A stretch of DNA of 64,000 nucleotides from Variovorax sp. dw_308 (GTDB lineage Bacteria; Pseudomonadota; Gammaproteobacteria; Burkholderiales; Burkholderiaceae_C). The notes beneath the pieces are model-generated. The model saw only the letters and a list, made by a program, of their open reading frames with translations. It searched no databases and was not told where the DNA came from. The translations under genes were made by a program, and so were the position numbers. Below, one piece after another: positions 17,437 to 26,451 of this stretch. Positions within the stretch are counted from its first letter, which is position 1. Each line of letters starts with the position of its first letter. The stretch covers positions 159,444 to 223,443 of the forward strand of contig NZ_JAATOM010000010.1 of NCBI RefSeq assembly GCF_019207085.1, read 5' to 3'.

Positions 17437-17850
17437 ATGGCAGGCCTGCAATCCGGCGCACCGACGCCGCAATCGATCACCGTGCATGGCGCGTCGCGTG
17501 TGCTGGAAATCGGCTTCTCCGATGGCGCGACCTTTCGCATCCCCTTCGAACTGATGCGCATCAACTCGCCGTCCGCCGAGGTCAAGGGGCATGGCCCGGG
17601 TCAGGAAGTGCTGCAGACCGGCAAGCGCGACGTGACGCTGGTCGAGCTGGAGCCGGTCGGCAACTACGCGGTCAAGCCTGTCTTCAGCGACGGCCATGAC
17701 ACCGGCATCTTCTCCTGGGACCTGCTCTATGAACTGGGTGCGAAGCAGTCCCAGCTGTGGGCCGAATACGAAGCACGCCTCAAGGCGGCCGGCGTCGACC
17801 GCGATGCCCCGATGGTCGAAAAGGGCGGCCACGGCTGCGCTTCGCACTGA
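17437..17850 (+). CDS. DUF971 family protein
   Basis: A 137-residue protein whose core (residues about 10-100) matches the DUF971 fold, also seen as the N-terminal domain of gamma-butyrobetaine hydroxylases: ITVHGASRVLEIGFSDG, FRIPFELMRINSPSAEV, and NYAVKPVFSDGHDTGIFSW. It carries no catalytic residues that I recognise. In many betaproteobacteria this gene sits directly upstream of ubiE, as here (90 bp apart). The C-terminus ends in GGHGCASH, which has a His/Cys pair that might bind metal. No experimentally supported function is known to me. Confidence 0.8.
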   Translation: MAGLQSGAPTPQSITVHGASRVLEIGFSDGATFRIPFELMRINSPSAEVKGHGPGQEVLQTGKRDVTLVELEPVGNYAVKPVFSDGHDTGIFSWDLLYELGAKQSQLWAEYEARLKAAGVDRDAPMVEKGGHGCASH

Positions 17851-17939
17851 ACCTCCGACGCGTCACCAGAGGCGGTAATACCCGCCGGCCCGACGGGTTG
17901 TCGGATTGATATCGGCACTTACGCCCTAACATCGGGCGC

Positions 17940-18671
17940 ATGAGTACAACCCATTTCGGCTTCGAGTCGGTCGAAGAGAAGGACAAGGCGACACGCGTTC
18001 GTGGCGTGTTCGACTCGGTCGCGTCCCGCTATGACGTCATGAATGACCTCATGTCGGCCGGCCTGCATCGCGCGTGGAAGGCCTACACGGTCATGGTCGC
18101 CAACGTGGGCGAAGGCTCCAGGGTGCTGGACATCGCCGGCGGCACGGGCGACCTCGCGCTGGCATTCGCAAAGAAGGTGGGCGCCAGCGGCCAGGTGGTC
18201 CACACCGATATCAATGAAGCGATGCTGCGCACCGGCCGCGACCGCCTGCTCGATGCCGGCGTCGCGTTGCCCACGCTGGTCTGCGACGCCGAGAAGCTGC
18301 CCTTTCCCGACAATCACTTCGACGTGGTCACGGTCGCCTTCGGGCTGCGCAACATGACGCACAAGGACCTGGCGCTCAAGGAAATGAACCGCGTGCTCAA
18401 GCCTCGCGGAAAGCTGCTGGTGCTGGAGTTCTCGAAGGTGGCCAAGCCGCTGGCCAAGGCCTACGACTGGTATTCGTTCAGCGTGCTTCCCCGGCTCGGC
18501 AAGCTGGTCGCGGGCGACGACGCGAGCTACCGCTACCTGGCGGAATCGATCCGCATGCATCCCGGGCAGGAGCAGCTCAAGACCCTCATGAAAGAGGGCG
18601 GTTTCGGCCATGTGGACTATCACAACATGACGGGTGGCGTGGTTGCCCTGCATGTTGGAATCAAGTGTTGA
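17940..18671 (+). CDS. ubiE: Ubiquinone/menaquinone C-methyltransferase
   Basis: UbiE performs the SAM-dependent C-methylation of the demethoxy-quinol ring in ubiquinone synthesis. The 243-residue protein has the FDSVASRYDVMNDLMS start motif, SAM motif I VLDIAGGTGDLALAF, VTVAFGLRNMTHKDLALKEM, and the family C-terminus with GGVVALHVG. The small stress-type genes elsewhere give no hint of menaquinone synthesis, so a ubiquinone role is more likely. The reading frame overlaps the region just before the Tim44-like gene. Confidence 0.97.
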   Translation: MSTTHFGFESVEEKDKATRVRGVFDSVASRYDVMNDLMSAGLHRAWKAYTVMVANVGEGSRVLDIAGGTGDLALAFAKKVGASGQVVHTDINEAMLRTGRDRLLDAGVALPTLVCDAEKLPFPDNHFDVVTVAFGLRNMTHKDLALKEMNRVLKPRGKLLVLEFSKVAKPLAKAYDWYSFSVLPRLGKLVAGDDASYRYLAESIRMHPGQEQLKTLMKEGGFGHVDYHNMTGGVVALHVGIKC

Positions 18672-18709
18672 AGCATCAGCCGTTGAACGGCAACTACAGA
18701 GGAGACGTC

Positions 18710-19729
18710 ATGAGAAGAATTGGATCGGTCTTGCTGGTTTGCGCCATGGCGCTGGTCAGCGTGCAGGCCGACGCGGCACGCATGGGCGGCGGCAAGTCGA
18801 TGGGCCGCCAGTCGAGCAACGTCACGCAACGAGAGGCCGCCGCACCGTCCGCGCCCTCGCAGAACGTGACCAACAACGCGGCCGCCGCGAAGCCCGCAAC
18901 GCCGGCGCCTGCAACGCCGCCCGCCGCGGCGCCGAAGCGTCCATGGATGGGCATGCTTGGTGGCCTCGCTGCGGGCCTCGGCCTCGCGTGGCTGGCCAAC
19001 TCCCTGGGCTTGGGCGCCGCCTTCGGCAACATCCTGCTGATCGGTCTGCTGGTGCTGGCCGCGGTCGTCGTATGGCGCATCTTTGCGGCGCGCTCGCGGC
19101 CGGCTGGTGGGCGTCCGGGTGGCTTCGCCTTCGAAGGGGCCGGCGGTCCCGGCAATGCCGGCGCGCCGGCGCAATACAAGCCCGCGAATGTCGGCAACGA
19201 CGCCTCGGCGCGCCCCTGGGAGCAACCCCAAGGCGCCACCTTCGATGCCACGCCGTCGCATGGTTCCTCGATGGCCGGCGCAGCAGGCGCGGCCGGCGGC
19301 AGCATGATCGGCTCGGCGCTTGCCGGCTCGCAGAGCTGGGGCATTCCGGCGGGCTTCGACACCGAAGGCTTCCTGGCCGCGGCCAAGCGCAACTTCGTGA
19401 CGCTGCAGGACGCCTGGGACAAGAACGACCTCGGCATGCTGCGCTCGATGATGACGGACACCATGCTGGGCGAAATCCGCATGCAGTTGGCCGAGCGCGA
19501 AAGCCACACGGGCGGCCAGCCCAACAAGACCGAGGTGGTGATGCTCGACGCCAAGCTGCTGGGCATCGAGGAATTGCCGGACGTCTACCTGGCCAGCGTC
19601 GAGTTCTCCGGAATGATTCGAGAGGACGCGTCGGCCGGCCCGAGCCCGTTCCGCGAAGTGTGGAACATGAGCAAGCCCACGGGCGGCCAGGGCGGCTGGC
19701 TGGTGGCGGGCGTGCAGGCGCTGCAATAA
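18710..19729 (+). CDS. Tim44-like domain protein, membrane-anchored
   Basis: A 339-residue protein with an N-terminal signal-like helix (MRRIGSVLLVCAMALVSVQA), an Ala/Pro-rich linker, two adjacent hydrophobic segments (residues about 78-93 and 103-120) and a C-terminal Tim44/MBA1-like domain (residues about 205-339: FLAAAKRNFVTLQDAWDKND, MRSMMTD after it, and PFREVWNMSKP). The start is set by a strong GGAG six bases upstream. It lies between ubiE and ubiJ, which are adjacent in E. coli. Tim44-type domains bind membranes and proteins, so a scaffold role for membrane quinone enzymes is conceivable but is only inference. Confidence 0.8.
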   Translation: MRRIGSVLLVCAMALVSVQADAARMGGGKSMGRQSSNVTQREAAAPSAPSQNVTNNAAAAKPATPAPATPPAAAPKRPWMGMLGGLAAGLGLAWLANSLGLGAAFGNILLIGLLVLAAVVVWRIFAARSRPAGGRPGGFAFEGAGGPGNAGAPAQYKPANVGNDASARPWEQPQGATFDATPSHGSSMAGAAGAAGGSMIGSALAGSQSWGIPAGFDTEGFLAAAKRNFVTLQDAWDKNDLGMLRSMMTDTMLGEIRMQLAERESHTGGQPNKTEVVMLDAKLLGIEELPDVYLASVEFSGMIREDASAGPSPFREVWNMSKPTGGQGGWLVAGVQALQ

Positions 19730-19763
19730 GGGTGCACCCACCGGCTTCAGTGCCGGCTCAACC

Positions 19764-19769
19764 GATAAT
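19764..19769 (+). promoter_or_regulatory. Candidate -10 box (GATAAT) of ubiJ
   Basis: GATAAT ends exactly six bases before the ubiJ ATG, the same arrangement as TATAAT before hemA. It predicts a transcript that starts at or beside the start codon. Confidence 0.4.
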
Positions 19770-19775
19770 GGGGAC

Positions 19776-20330
19776 ATGGCCACACCATCGTCCCCATTTG
19801 CCTTTCTCGGCGACCTGTTCAACCGTGTCGGCGAGCGTCTGCAGCCACCGCCGTGGGTGGTTCACGAAATCCAGCACCGGGCAGTGCTGTTCCTCAACCA
19901 TGTGCTGCAGCAGGAACCGGAAGCGCAGCAGCGCCTGATCCGCCAGCAGGGCAACGTGGTGCGTTTCCAGTGGCGCTTCATCACGATGCAGCTGGTGGCC
20001 ACGCCGGCCGGACTGCTCGATCTCGCCCCCCAGGGCGCGACTGCCGACCTCACGCTCACCGTCATGCAGGATTCCCCGATCGACCTCGTGCGCAGCGGCC
20101 TGCGCGGCGACAAGCCGGAGGTGCAGATCGTCGGCGACGTACAGTTGGCGGCCGAGGTCAACTGGCTGGTCGACCACGTGCGCTGGGACGTCGAGGACGA
20201 CCTGGCCCGCCTCATCGGCGATGTGCCGGCCCATGCCATCGGCAACGGCGCGCGTCGCGTGGTGGGCGCATTGCGCCAGTTCGTCGGTGACCGCGCCGGT
20301 CGCGCCGCGGCATCGTCGGGCCGCGAATGA
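19776..20330 (+). CDS. ubiJ: Ubiquinone biosynthesis accessory factor UbiJ (SCP2 domain)
   Basis: UbiJ is a lipid-binding scaffold of the soluble Ubi metabolon, needed for aerobic ubiquinone synthesis with UbiK. The 184-residue product has an SCP2-like N-terminal half (LNHVLQQEPEAQQRL, then VVRFQWRFI) and a GDVQLAAEVNWLVDHVRWDV segment typical of the family. Its stop codon overlaps the ubiB start (ATGA), as in the conserved ubiE-ubiJ-ubiB block. Here a Tim44-like gene intervenes after ubiE. Confidence 0.88.
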   Translation: MATPSSPFAFLGDLFNRVGERLQPPPWVVHEIQHRAVLFLNHVLQQEPEAQQRLIRQQGNVVRFQWRFITMQLVATPAGLLDLAPQGATADLTLTVMQDSPIDLVRSGLRGDKPEVQIVGDVQLAAEVNWLVDHVRWDVEDDLARLIGDVPAHAIGNGARRVVGALRQFVGDRAGRAAASSGRE

Positions 20331-21892
20331 GGCGTTTCTACCGCGGCATCTACATCGTCTGGGTCGCGCTTCGCTACGGCCTGGATGAGCTGGTGCTGAC
20401 CAGCTTCGACAAGCCCTGGCTCGTGCGGGTCGCCCGCCTTCTGGCAGTGGGCCGCAACCTCGAGGCGCCGCGCGGCCAGCGCCTGCGCGAGGCACTGGAG
20501 GGCCTGGGACCCATCTTCGTGAAGTTCGGCCAGGTGCTGTCCACGCGGCGCGACCTGCTGCCGCCCGACATCGCCGACGAGCTCGCGCGCCTGCAGGACC
20601 AGGTGCCGCCGTTCCCGTCGAGCGTGGCCATCGCGACCATCGAGCGCGCCTTCCGCCGGCCCGTCGGCGAGGTGTTCGTGCAGTTCGAGGAAGAGCCCGT
20701 GGCCAGCGCGTCCATTGCCCAGGTGCACTTCGCGATCCTGCGCACCCGCGCGGGCGAGTTGCGCGACGTGGCCGTGAAGGTGCTGCGGCCCAACATGCGC
20801 GGCGTGATCGAGAAGGACCTGGCGCTGATGGCCATGATGGCCGGCTGGATCGAGAAGCTGTCCCCGGACGGCAAGCGCCTGAAGCCGCGCGAGGTGGTCG
20901 GGGAGTTCGACAAGTACCTGCATGACGAGCTCGACCTGGTGCGCGAGGCCGCCAACGCGGCCCAGTTGCGTCGCAACATGGCCGAGCTGGACCTGGTGCT
21001 CATCCCCGAGATCTTCTGGGACTTCTGCCATCCGGACGTGATGGTGATGGAGCGGATGCGGGGCGTGCCGATCGCGCAGATCGAGCGCTTGCGCGCCGGC
21101 GGCGTCGATGTGCCGAAGCTCGCGCGCGATGGGGTCACGATCTTCTTCACGCAGGTGTTCCGCGACGGCTTCTTCCATGCGGACATGCACCCCGGCAACA
21201 TCCAGGTGAGCCTGGATGCCGCCACCTTCGGGCGCTACATCTCGCTGGACTTCGGCATCATCGGCACGCTGACCGAGGTCGACAAGGAATACCTGGCGCA
21301 GAACTTCGCGGCCTTCTTCCGGCGCGACTACAAGCGCGTGGCCGAGCTGCACGTGGAAAGCGGCTGGGTGCCGGTGACCACCCGCGTCGATGAGCTGGAA
21401 GCCGCCATCCGCACCGTGTGCGAACCGTACTTCGACCGGCCACTGAAGGAAATCTCGCTGGGCATGGTGCTGCTGCGCCTGTTCCAGACGTCGCGCCGCT
21501 TCCAGGTCGAGATCCAGCCGCAACTGGTGCTGTTGCAGAAGACCCTGCTCAACATCGAGGGCCTGGGCCGCCAGCTCGATCCGGAACTGGACCTCTGGGC
21601 CACGGCCAAGCCCTTCCTCGAGAAGTGGATGGTCGACCAGATCGGGCCGAAGCGGCTGCTGGCGCAGTTGCGCGCCGAGGCGCCGCGCTACGCCAAGCTG
21701 CTGCCCCAACTGCCGCGCCTGCTGCATGATTTCCTGGAAAATCGGCCCGCCGACCACCGCCGGGAACTGCTCGAACTGCTGGCCGCTCAGAAGCGAACCA
21801 ACAAGCTGCTGCAGGCGATCATCTACGGTGGCATGGGTTTTGTATTGGGTCTTCTTGCATTCCAGTTCATCCTGCGCATCCGCCTTTTCTAG
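20327..21892 (+). CDS. ubiB: Ubiquinone biosynthesis protein kinase-like UbiB
   Basis: UbiB is a membrane-associated atypical kinase/ATPase of the ADCK/COQ8 family required for ubiquinone synthesis, probably acting on extraction or presentation of lipid intermediates. The 521-residue protein has the family KxGQ motif (KFGQVLSTRRDLLP, from residue 66), the VAVKVLRP lysine, the HADMHPGNIQV catalytic loop and the DFGIIGTL metal site. It ends in a C-terminal transmembrane region (residues about 495-517, GMGFVLGLLAFQFIL). Translation is coupled to ubiJ by a four-base overlap. Confidence 0.96.
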   Translation: MRRFYRGIYIVWVALRYGLDELVLTSFDKPWLVRVARLLAVGRNLEAPRGQRLREALEGLGPIFVKFGQVLSTRRDLLPPDIADELARLQDQVPPFPSSVAIATIERAFRRPVGEVFVQFEEEPVASASIAQVHFAILRTRAGELRDVAVKVLRPNMRGVIEKDLALMAMMAGWIEKLSPDGKRLKPREVVGEFDKYLHDELDLVREAANAAQLRRNMAELDLVLIPEIFWDFCHPDVMVMERMRGVPIAQIERLRAGGVDVPKLARDGVTIFFTQVFRDGFFHADMHPGNIQVSLDAATFGRYISLDFGIIGTLTEVDKEYLAQNFAAFFRRDYKRVAELHVESGWVPVTTRVDELEAAIRTVCEPYFDRPLKEISLGMVLLRLFQTSRRFQVEIQPQLVLLQKTLLNIEGLGRQLDPELDLWATAKPFLEKWMVDQIGPKRLLAQLRAEAPRYAKLLPQLPRLLHDFLENRPADHRRELLELLAAQKRTNKLLQAIIYGGMGFVLGLLAFQFILRIRLF

Positions 21893-21931
21893 TTTTCATT
21901 CGCAACCTTCCTTGCTTTCAGGAGAGCCGCC

Positions 21932-23380
21932 GTGTTGCTGACCCTGGTCATCGTCTACCTGCTGATCACCATCGCCATCGGGCTGATCGCGGCCCGCCGC
22001 GTCAAGAACACCACCGACTTCGCCATCGCCGGGCGGCACCTGCCGCTCTACATGATCGTGACGACCACCTTCGCGACCTGGTTCGGGTCGGAGACGGTGC
22101 TGGGCATTCCGGCCAAGTTCATCGGCGGCGGGCTCAATGGCGTGATCGAAGACCCGTTCGGGGCGGGCACCTGCCTGATCCTGGTGGGCCTGTTCTTCGC
22201 CGGCAAGCTCTACCGCATGACGCTGCTGACCATCAGCGACTACTACCGCGAGCGCTTTGGCCGCACGGTGGAGGTGGCCTGCTCGCTGATCATCATGCTG
22301 AGCTACCTGGGCTGGGTGTCGGCGCAGGTCACGGCGCTGGGGCTGGTGTTCAACCTGCTGTCGGCGGGCGTCATCAGCATCCCGATGGGCATGACCATTG
22401 GCGTGGTCTCGATCCTGGCCTACACGCTGTTCGGCGGCATGTGGTCGGTGGCGGTGACCGACTTCATCCAGATGATCATCCTGGTGAGCGGCCTGGCGGT
22501 GATCGCGGTGTTCGCCGGCAACATGGCTGGCGGCGCCGACAAGGTGATCGAACTCGCCGTCAGCAAGGACCTGTTCAAGTTCTGGCCCGAGCCCAGCTTC
22601 CACGACATGATCTTCTTCCTGGCGGCGGCCATCACGATGATGCTGGGCTCGATCCCGCAGCAGGACGTGTTCCAGCGTGTGATGTCGGCCAACAGCGTCA
22701 AGTCGGCCACCCGCGGACCGGTGATCGGCGGCGTCGCATACATCCTGTTCGCCTTCGTGCCGATGTTCCTCGTGGCCAGCGCGCTGCTGATCATGCCGGA
22801 GCAGACCGCCACGCTGCTCAAGGAAGATCCGCAGAAGGTGCTGCCGACGCTGGTGCTCGAGAAGATGCCCTTCGTGATGCAGGTGCTGTTCTTCGGCGCG
22901 CTGCTGTCGGCCATCAAGTCGACCGCTTCCGCGACCTTGCTGGCCCCGAGCGTGACCTTCACCGAGAACATCTGGCGCCAGTTCCGGCCCGCCGGCACCG
23001 ACCGTGAGAACCTGATGACCATGCGCATCACGGTGCTGCTGTTCAGCGCCGCCGTGCTGGGCTATGCGATCCGCATGCAGGGCACGTCGATCTATGAGCT
23101 GGTCTCCGGCGCCTACCAGGTGCCGCTGGTGGGCGCGTTCGTGCCGCTGGTGGCCGGGCTGTACTGGAACCGGGCCAGCACGCAGGGCGCGGTGCTGGCC
23201 GTGGTGCTCGGCATCGGCGTCTGGCTGCTGTTCATGGCCATGCCCTGGGGCGAGGCGTTCCCGGGGCAATTGGCGGGCGTGCTGGCCTCGGCGCTCGGCA
23301 TGGTGATCGGCTCGCTGGCCCCCCAGTGGGTGGTCAACCAGCGCACGCCGCATCGGCCGCTGGCCACGGCCTCGGCCTGA
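21932..23380 (+). CDS. Sodium:solute symporter family protein
   Basis: A 482-residue transporter of the SSS family with about 13 hydrophobic segments across its length. The Na-site region around TTTFATWFGSETVLGIPAKF (residues about 46-65) and the SVAVTDFIQMIILVSG stretch are characteristic. The start is GTG, supported by AGGAGAG six bases before it. The substrate cannot be deduced. It lies 39 bp after ubiB but has no known connection to quinone synthesis, so shared transcription may be fortuitous. Confidence 0.9.
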   Translation: MLLTLVIVYLLITIAIGLIAARRVKNTTDFAIAGRHLPLYMIVTTTFATWFGSETVLGIPAKFIGGGLNGVIEDPFGAGTCLILVGLFFAGKLYRMTLLTISDYYRERFGRTVEVACSLIIMLSYLGWVSAQVTALGLVFNLLSAGVISIPMGMTIGVVSILAYTLFGGMWSVAVTDFIQMIILVSGLAVIAVFAGNMAGGADKVIELAVSKDLFKFWPEPSFHDMIFFLAAAITMMLGSIPQQDVFQRVMSANSVKSATRGPVIGGVAYILFAFVPMFLVASALLIMPEQTATLLKEDPQKVLPTLVLEKMPFVMQVLFFGALLSAIKSTASATLLAPSVTFTENIWRQFRPAGTDRENLMTMRITVLLFSAAVLGYAIRMQGTSIYELVSGAYQVPLVGAFVPLVAGLYWNRASTQGAVLAVVLGIGVWLLFMAMPWGEAFPGQLAGVLASALGMVIGSLAPQWVVNQRTPHRPLATASA

Positions 23381-23501
23381 CATAGGGCCCAACGCTCGAC
23401 TGTGACGGGGCGCCTTGCCATGCTGCGAGCACGATCGCGGCGACGGGCCTTCTGCGCTTGACTGCAAAGCCGTGTGGGCGTGGCCTGCAGGGGGTGGGCT
23501 C

Positions 23502-23507
23502 TATAAT
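23502..23507 (+). promoter_or_regulatory. Candidate -10 box (TATAAT) of the fmdB-DUF502-aspS run
   Basis: TATAAT followed by CGAGGG lies 51 bp before the fmdB-type ATG. The same twelve bases occur immediately ahead of hemA on the other strand. No strong -35 is visible. Confidence 0.5.
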
Positions 23508-23558
23508 CGAGGGCTTTGCGAGCGGCCACGCTGGCGCTCCATCCGACCCCCCATTTCC

Positions 23559-23927
23559 ATGCCCATCTACGCCTACAAGTGCAGCGCCTGCGGCTTCGCC
23601 AAGGACGTGCTGCAGAAAATGTCTGACGCGCCCCTCTCGGTGTGCCCCACCTGCAACGCCAGCGCGTTCGAAAAGCAACTCACGGCGGCCGGCTTCCAGC
23701 TCAAGGGCTCGGGCTGGTACGTGACCGATTTCCGCGATGGCGGCAAGAAGCCGGGTGACGGCAAGGCCGCGCCCTCCGGCGATGGCGATGCAGCCAAGCC
23801 TGCGGGCGACACCGCCTCCGCAGCGCCCGCAGAGGCAGCGCCCGCTGCCGCAGCCAGCGCGCCCGCCGCCGCACCAGCCCCTGCTGCTTCGAGCCCGGCA
23901 CCCGCTGCCGCCACCAAGACCGACTGA
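23559..23927 (+). CDS. FmdB family zinc-ribbon protein
   Basis: A 122-residue protein with a zinc ribbon at the start (MPIYAYKCSACG, cysteines 8, 11, 29 and 32) matching the FmdB/CxxC_CXXC_SSSS family of putative regulators. After GSGWYVTDFRDG (residues about 52-63) the tail is a low-complexity Ala/Pro-rich segment of about 55 residues. In many betaproteobacteria it precedes a DUF502 gene and aspS, as it does here. The molecular role is not established. Confidence 0.9.
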   Translation: MPIYAYKCSACGFAKDVLQKMSDAPLSVCPTCNASAFEKQLTAAGFQLKGSGWYVTDFRDGGKKPGDGKAAPSGDGDAAKPAGDTASAAPAEAAPAAAASAPAAAPAPAASSPAPAAATKTD

Positions 23928-23937
23928 GGCCTCTGCG

Positions 23938-24558
23938 ATGCACGCCTTGCGCAAATGGCTGCTGTCCGGCTTGCTGGTCATCGTGCCGCTGTTCATCACG
24001 CTGGCGGTGCTCAAGTGGATCATCGACACGCTGGACCAGACGCTGTGGGTGTTGCCGCTCGCCTGGCAGAAGTGGCTCTACGACAACAACGTGCGCGGAT
24101 TGGGCGTGCTGCTCACGCTGGCCATCCTGCTGGTGGTCGGCGCCGTGGCGAGCAATTTCATCGGCAAGCGCCTGCTGGGCTGGGGCGATGCCGTGGTGCG
24201 CCGCATTCCTGTGGTGCGTTCGATCTATTCGAGCGTCAAGCAGGTGTCGGACACCCTGTTCTCCGAGAACGGCAATGCCTTCCGCACGGCGGTCCTCATC
24301 CAGTGGCCGCGTGAAAGCGTCTGGACCATTGCCTTCGTCACCGGCGCGCCGGGCGGCGAGGTCATGGGGCATCTTGGCGGCGAGGAATACCTCAGCGTCT
24401 ACGTGCCCACCACGCCGAACCCGACCGGCGGCTACTTCGTGATGCTCAAGCGCAGCGACTGCATCGAACTCCAGATGAGCGTCGACGCGGCGCTCAAGTA
24501 CATCGTCTCGATGGGCGTGGTCGCTCCCGGCCCCGTCGCCCTCCCGACGACCCGATAA
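23938..24558 (+). CDS. DUF502 family membrane protein
   Basis: A 206-residue protein with two strong transmembrane helices (residues about 8-30 and 58-80) and a conserved cytoplasmic block containing RIPVVRSIYSSVKQV and IQWPRESVWTIAFVTG. These are hallmarks of the DUF502 family. It begins eight bases after the fmdB-type stop and ends about 35 bp before aspS, so the three genes are probably one transcript. No biochemical function is known to me. Confidence 0.9.
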   Translation: MHALRKWLLSGLLVIVPLFITLAVLKWIIDTLDQTLWVLPLAWQKWLYDNNVRGLGVLLTLAILLVVGAVASNFIGKRLLGWGDAVVRRIPVVRSIYSSVKQVSDTLFSENGNAFRTAVLIQWPRESVWTIAFVTGAPGGEVMGHLGGEEYLSVYVPTTPNPTGGYFVMLKRSDCIELQMSVDAALKYIVSMGVVAPGPVALPTTR

Positions 24559-24592
24559 CAACATGCGCCGCCACGGCGCAACGGAAATTCAT

Positions 24593-26398
24593 ATGGCCAT
24601 GCGTACTCACTATTGCGGTCTCGTGACCGAAGCCCTCATGGGCGAAACCGTCAGCCTCTGCGGCTGGGTCAACCGTCGCCGCGACCACGGCGGCGTGATC
24701 TTCATCGACGTGCGCGACCGCGAAGGCTATGTGCAGGTGGTGTGCGACCCGGACCGCGCGGCGCAGTTCGCCGTGGCCGAAGGCTTGCGCAACGAGTTCT
24801 GCGTTCAGATCAAGGGCCTGGTGCGCGCGCGCCCCGAAGGCACCACCAACGACAACCTCAAGAGCGGCAAGATCGAGGTGCTGTGCCACGAACTCAAGGT
24901 GCTGAATCCGTCGGTGACGCCCCCGTTCCTGCTCGACGACGACAGCCTCAGCGAGACCACACGCCTCACGCACCGCGTGCTCGACCTGCGCCGCCCGGTG
25001 ATGCAGCGCAACATGATGCTGCGCTACAAGGTCACGATGGAAACGCGCAAGTTCCTCGATGCCAATGGCTTCATCGACATCGAGACGCCGATGCTCGGCA
25101 AGTCCACGCCCGAAGGCGCGCGCGACTACCTGGTGCCGAGCCGCGTGCACGACGGTAGCTTCTTCGCGCTGCCGCAGTCGCCGCAGCTCTTCAAGCAACT
25201 GCTGATGGTGGCCGGCTACGACCGCTACTACCAGATCGTGAAGTGCTTCCGCGACGAAGACCTGCGCGCCGACCGCCAGCCCGAGTTCACCCAGATCGAC
25301 ATCGAGACCTCGTTCCTCGCCGAGGAAGAAATCCGCGAGATGTTCGAAGGCATGATCCGCACCGTGTTCCGCAACGCGGCCGGCATCGACCTCCCCGTGT
25401 TCCCGACCATGAGCTACGGCGACGCGATGTTCAAGTACGGCTCGGACAAGCCGGACCTGCGCGTCAAGCTCGAATTCACCGAACTCACCGAGATCATGAA
25501 GCGCGTCGAGTTCAAGGTGTTCTCCAACGCCGCCACGATGAAGGGCGGCCGCGTGGTCGCGCTGCGCGTGCCGGGCGGCGGTGCCGAGGGCGGCCTGTCG
25601 CGCGGGGAGATCGATGCGTACCAGGAGTTCGTGAAGATCTACGGCGCCAAGGGCCTGGCCTACATCAAGGTCAATGACGCGGCGGCCGGCCGCGAAGGCC
25701 TGCAAAGCCCGATCGTGAAGAACCTGGACGATGCCGCGCTGGCCGAGATCATCGCGCGCACGGGTGCCCGCAACGGCGACATCCTGTTCTTCGGCGCCGA
25801 CAAGGAGAAGGTGGTCAACGACGCCATCGGCGCGCTGCGCGTGAAGATCGGCCACAGCGCCTTCGGCAAGAAGTCGGGCTTGTTCGACGACCGCTGGGCG
25901 CCGCTGTGGGTGGTGGATTTCCCGATGTTCGAGTTCGACGAGGAAGGCCAGCGCTGGTCGGCCGTGCACCATCCGTTCACCGCGCCCAAGGACGGCCATG
26001 AAGACCTCATGGACACCGCACCGGAGAAGTGCGTCGCCAAGGCCTACGACATGGTGCTCAACGGCATCGAGATGGGCGGCGGCTCGGTGCGTATCCACCG
26101 CGAGGAAGTGCAGAGCAAGGTGTTCCGCGCGCTGAAGATCAGTGCCGAGGACGCGCAGCTCAAGTTCGGCTTCCTGCTGGATGCGTTGCAATATGGTGCG
26201 CCCCCGCACGGCGGCATCGCCATCGGCCTGGACCGGCTGGTCATGCTGATGACCGGCGCAGAGTCGATCCGCGACGTGATTGCATTCCCCAAGACCCAGC
26301 GCGCGCAGGACCTGCTGACGCAGGCGCCGAGCCCGGTCGACGAGAAGCAGCTGCGCGAGTTGCACATCCGGCTGCGGAACGTGCAGCAGCCGGCCTGA
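24593..26398 (+). CDS. aspS: Aspartyl-tRNA synthetase, probably non-discriminating (Asp/Asn)
   Basis: A class II bacterial-type AspRS of 601 residues. It has the OB-fold anticodon domain, class II motif 2 (CFRDEDLRADRQPEFTQID) and motif 3 (GIAIGLDRLVML), and the bacterial GAD insertion. Where E. coli AspRS has Leu30 (RRRDLGS) this enzyme has His (RRRDHGG), and a Gly replaces the Lys of the second loop (RARPEGTTN). His/Gly at these positions marks enzymes that charge both tRNA-Asp and tRNA-Asn, the latter then corrected by GatCAB. The start may be this ATG or the ATG two codons later. An intrinsic terminator follows. Confidence 0.96.
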   Translation: MAMRTHYCGLVTEALMGETVSLCGWVNRRRDHGGVIFIDVRDREGYVQVVCDPDRAAQFAVAEGLRNEFCVQIKGLVRARPEGTTNDNLKSGKIEVLCHELKVLNPSVTPPFLLDDDSLSETTRLTHRVLDLRRPVMQRNMMLRYKVTMETRKFLDANGFIDIETPMLGKSTPEGARDYLVPSRVHDGSFFALPQSPQLFKQLLMVAGYDRYYQIVKCFRDEDLRADRQPEFTQIDIETSFLAEEEIREMFEGMIRTVFRNAAGIDLPVFPTMSYGDAMFKYGSDKPDLRVKLEFTELTEIMKRVEFKVFSNAATMKGGRVVALRVPGGGAEGGLSRGEIDAYQEFVKIYGAKGLAYIKVNDAAAGREGLQSPIVKNLDDAALAEIIARTGARNGDILFFGADKEKVVNDAIGALRVKIGHSAFGKKSGLFDDRWAPLWVVDFPMFEFDEEGQRWSAVHHPFTAPKDGHEDLMDTAPEKCVAKAYDMVLNGIEMGGGSVRIHREEVQSKVFRALKISAEDAQLKFGFLLDALQYGAPPHGGIAIGLDRLVMLMTGAESIRDVIAFPKTQRAQDLLTQAPSPVDEKQLRELHIRLRNVQQPA

Positions 26399-26415
26399 GA
26401 CGCAGCACCGCAATG

Positions 26416-26446
26416 AAAGGGCGCCTCATGCAGGGCGCCTTTTTTG
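26416..26446 (+). terminator. Intrinsic terminator after aspS
   Basis: AAAGG(G)CGCC pairs with GGCGCCTTT around an eight-base loop with one bulged G, and seven Ts follow. It separates aspS from the toxin-antitoxin pair. Confidence 0.85.
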
Positions 26447-26451
26447 TTGGC

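Noticed and set aside
15670..17847. 725-codon open frame antisense to the FAD/Fe-S gene
   Set aside because: Composition is typical of antisense frames in GC-rich DNA and the sense strand encodes clear Fe-S and CCG motifs.
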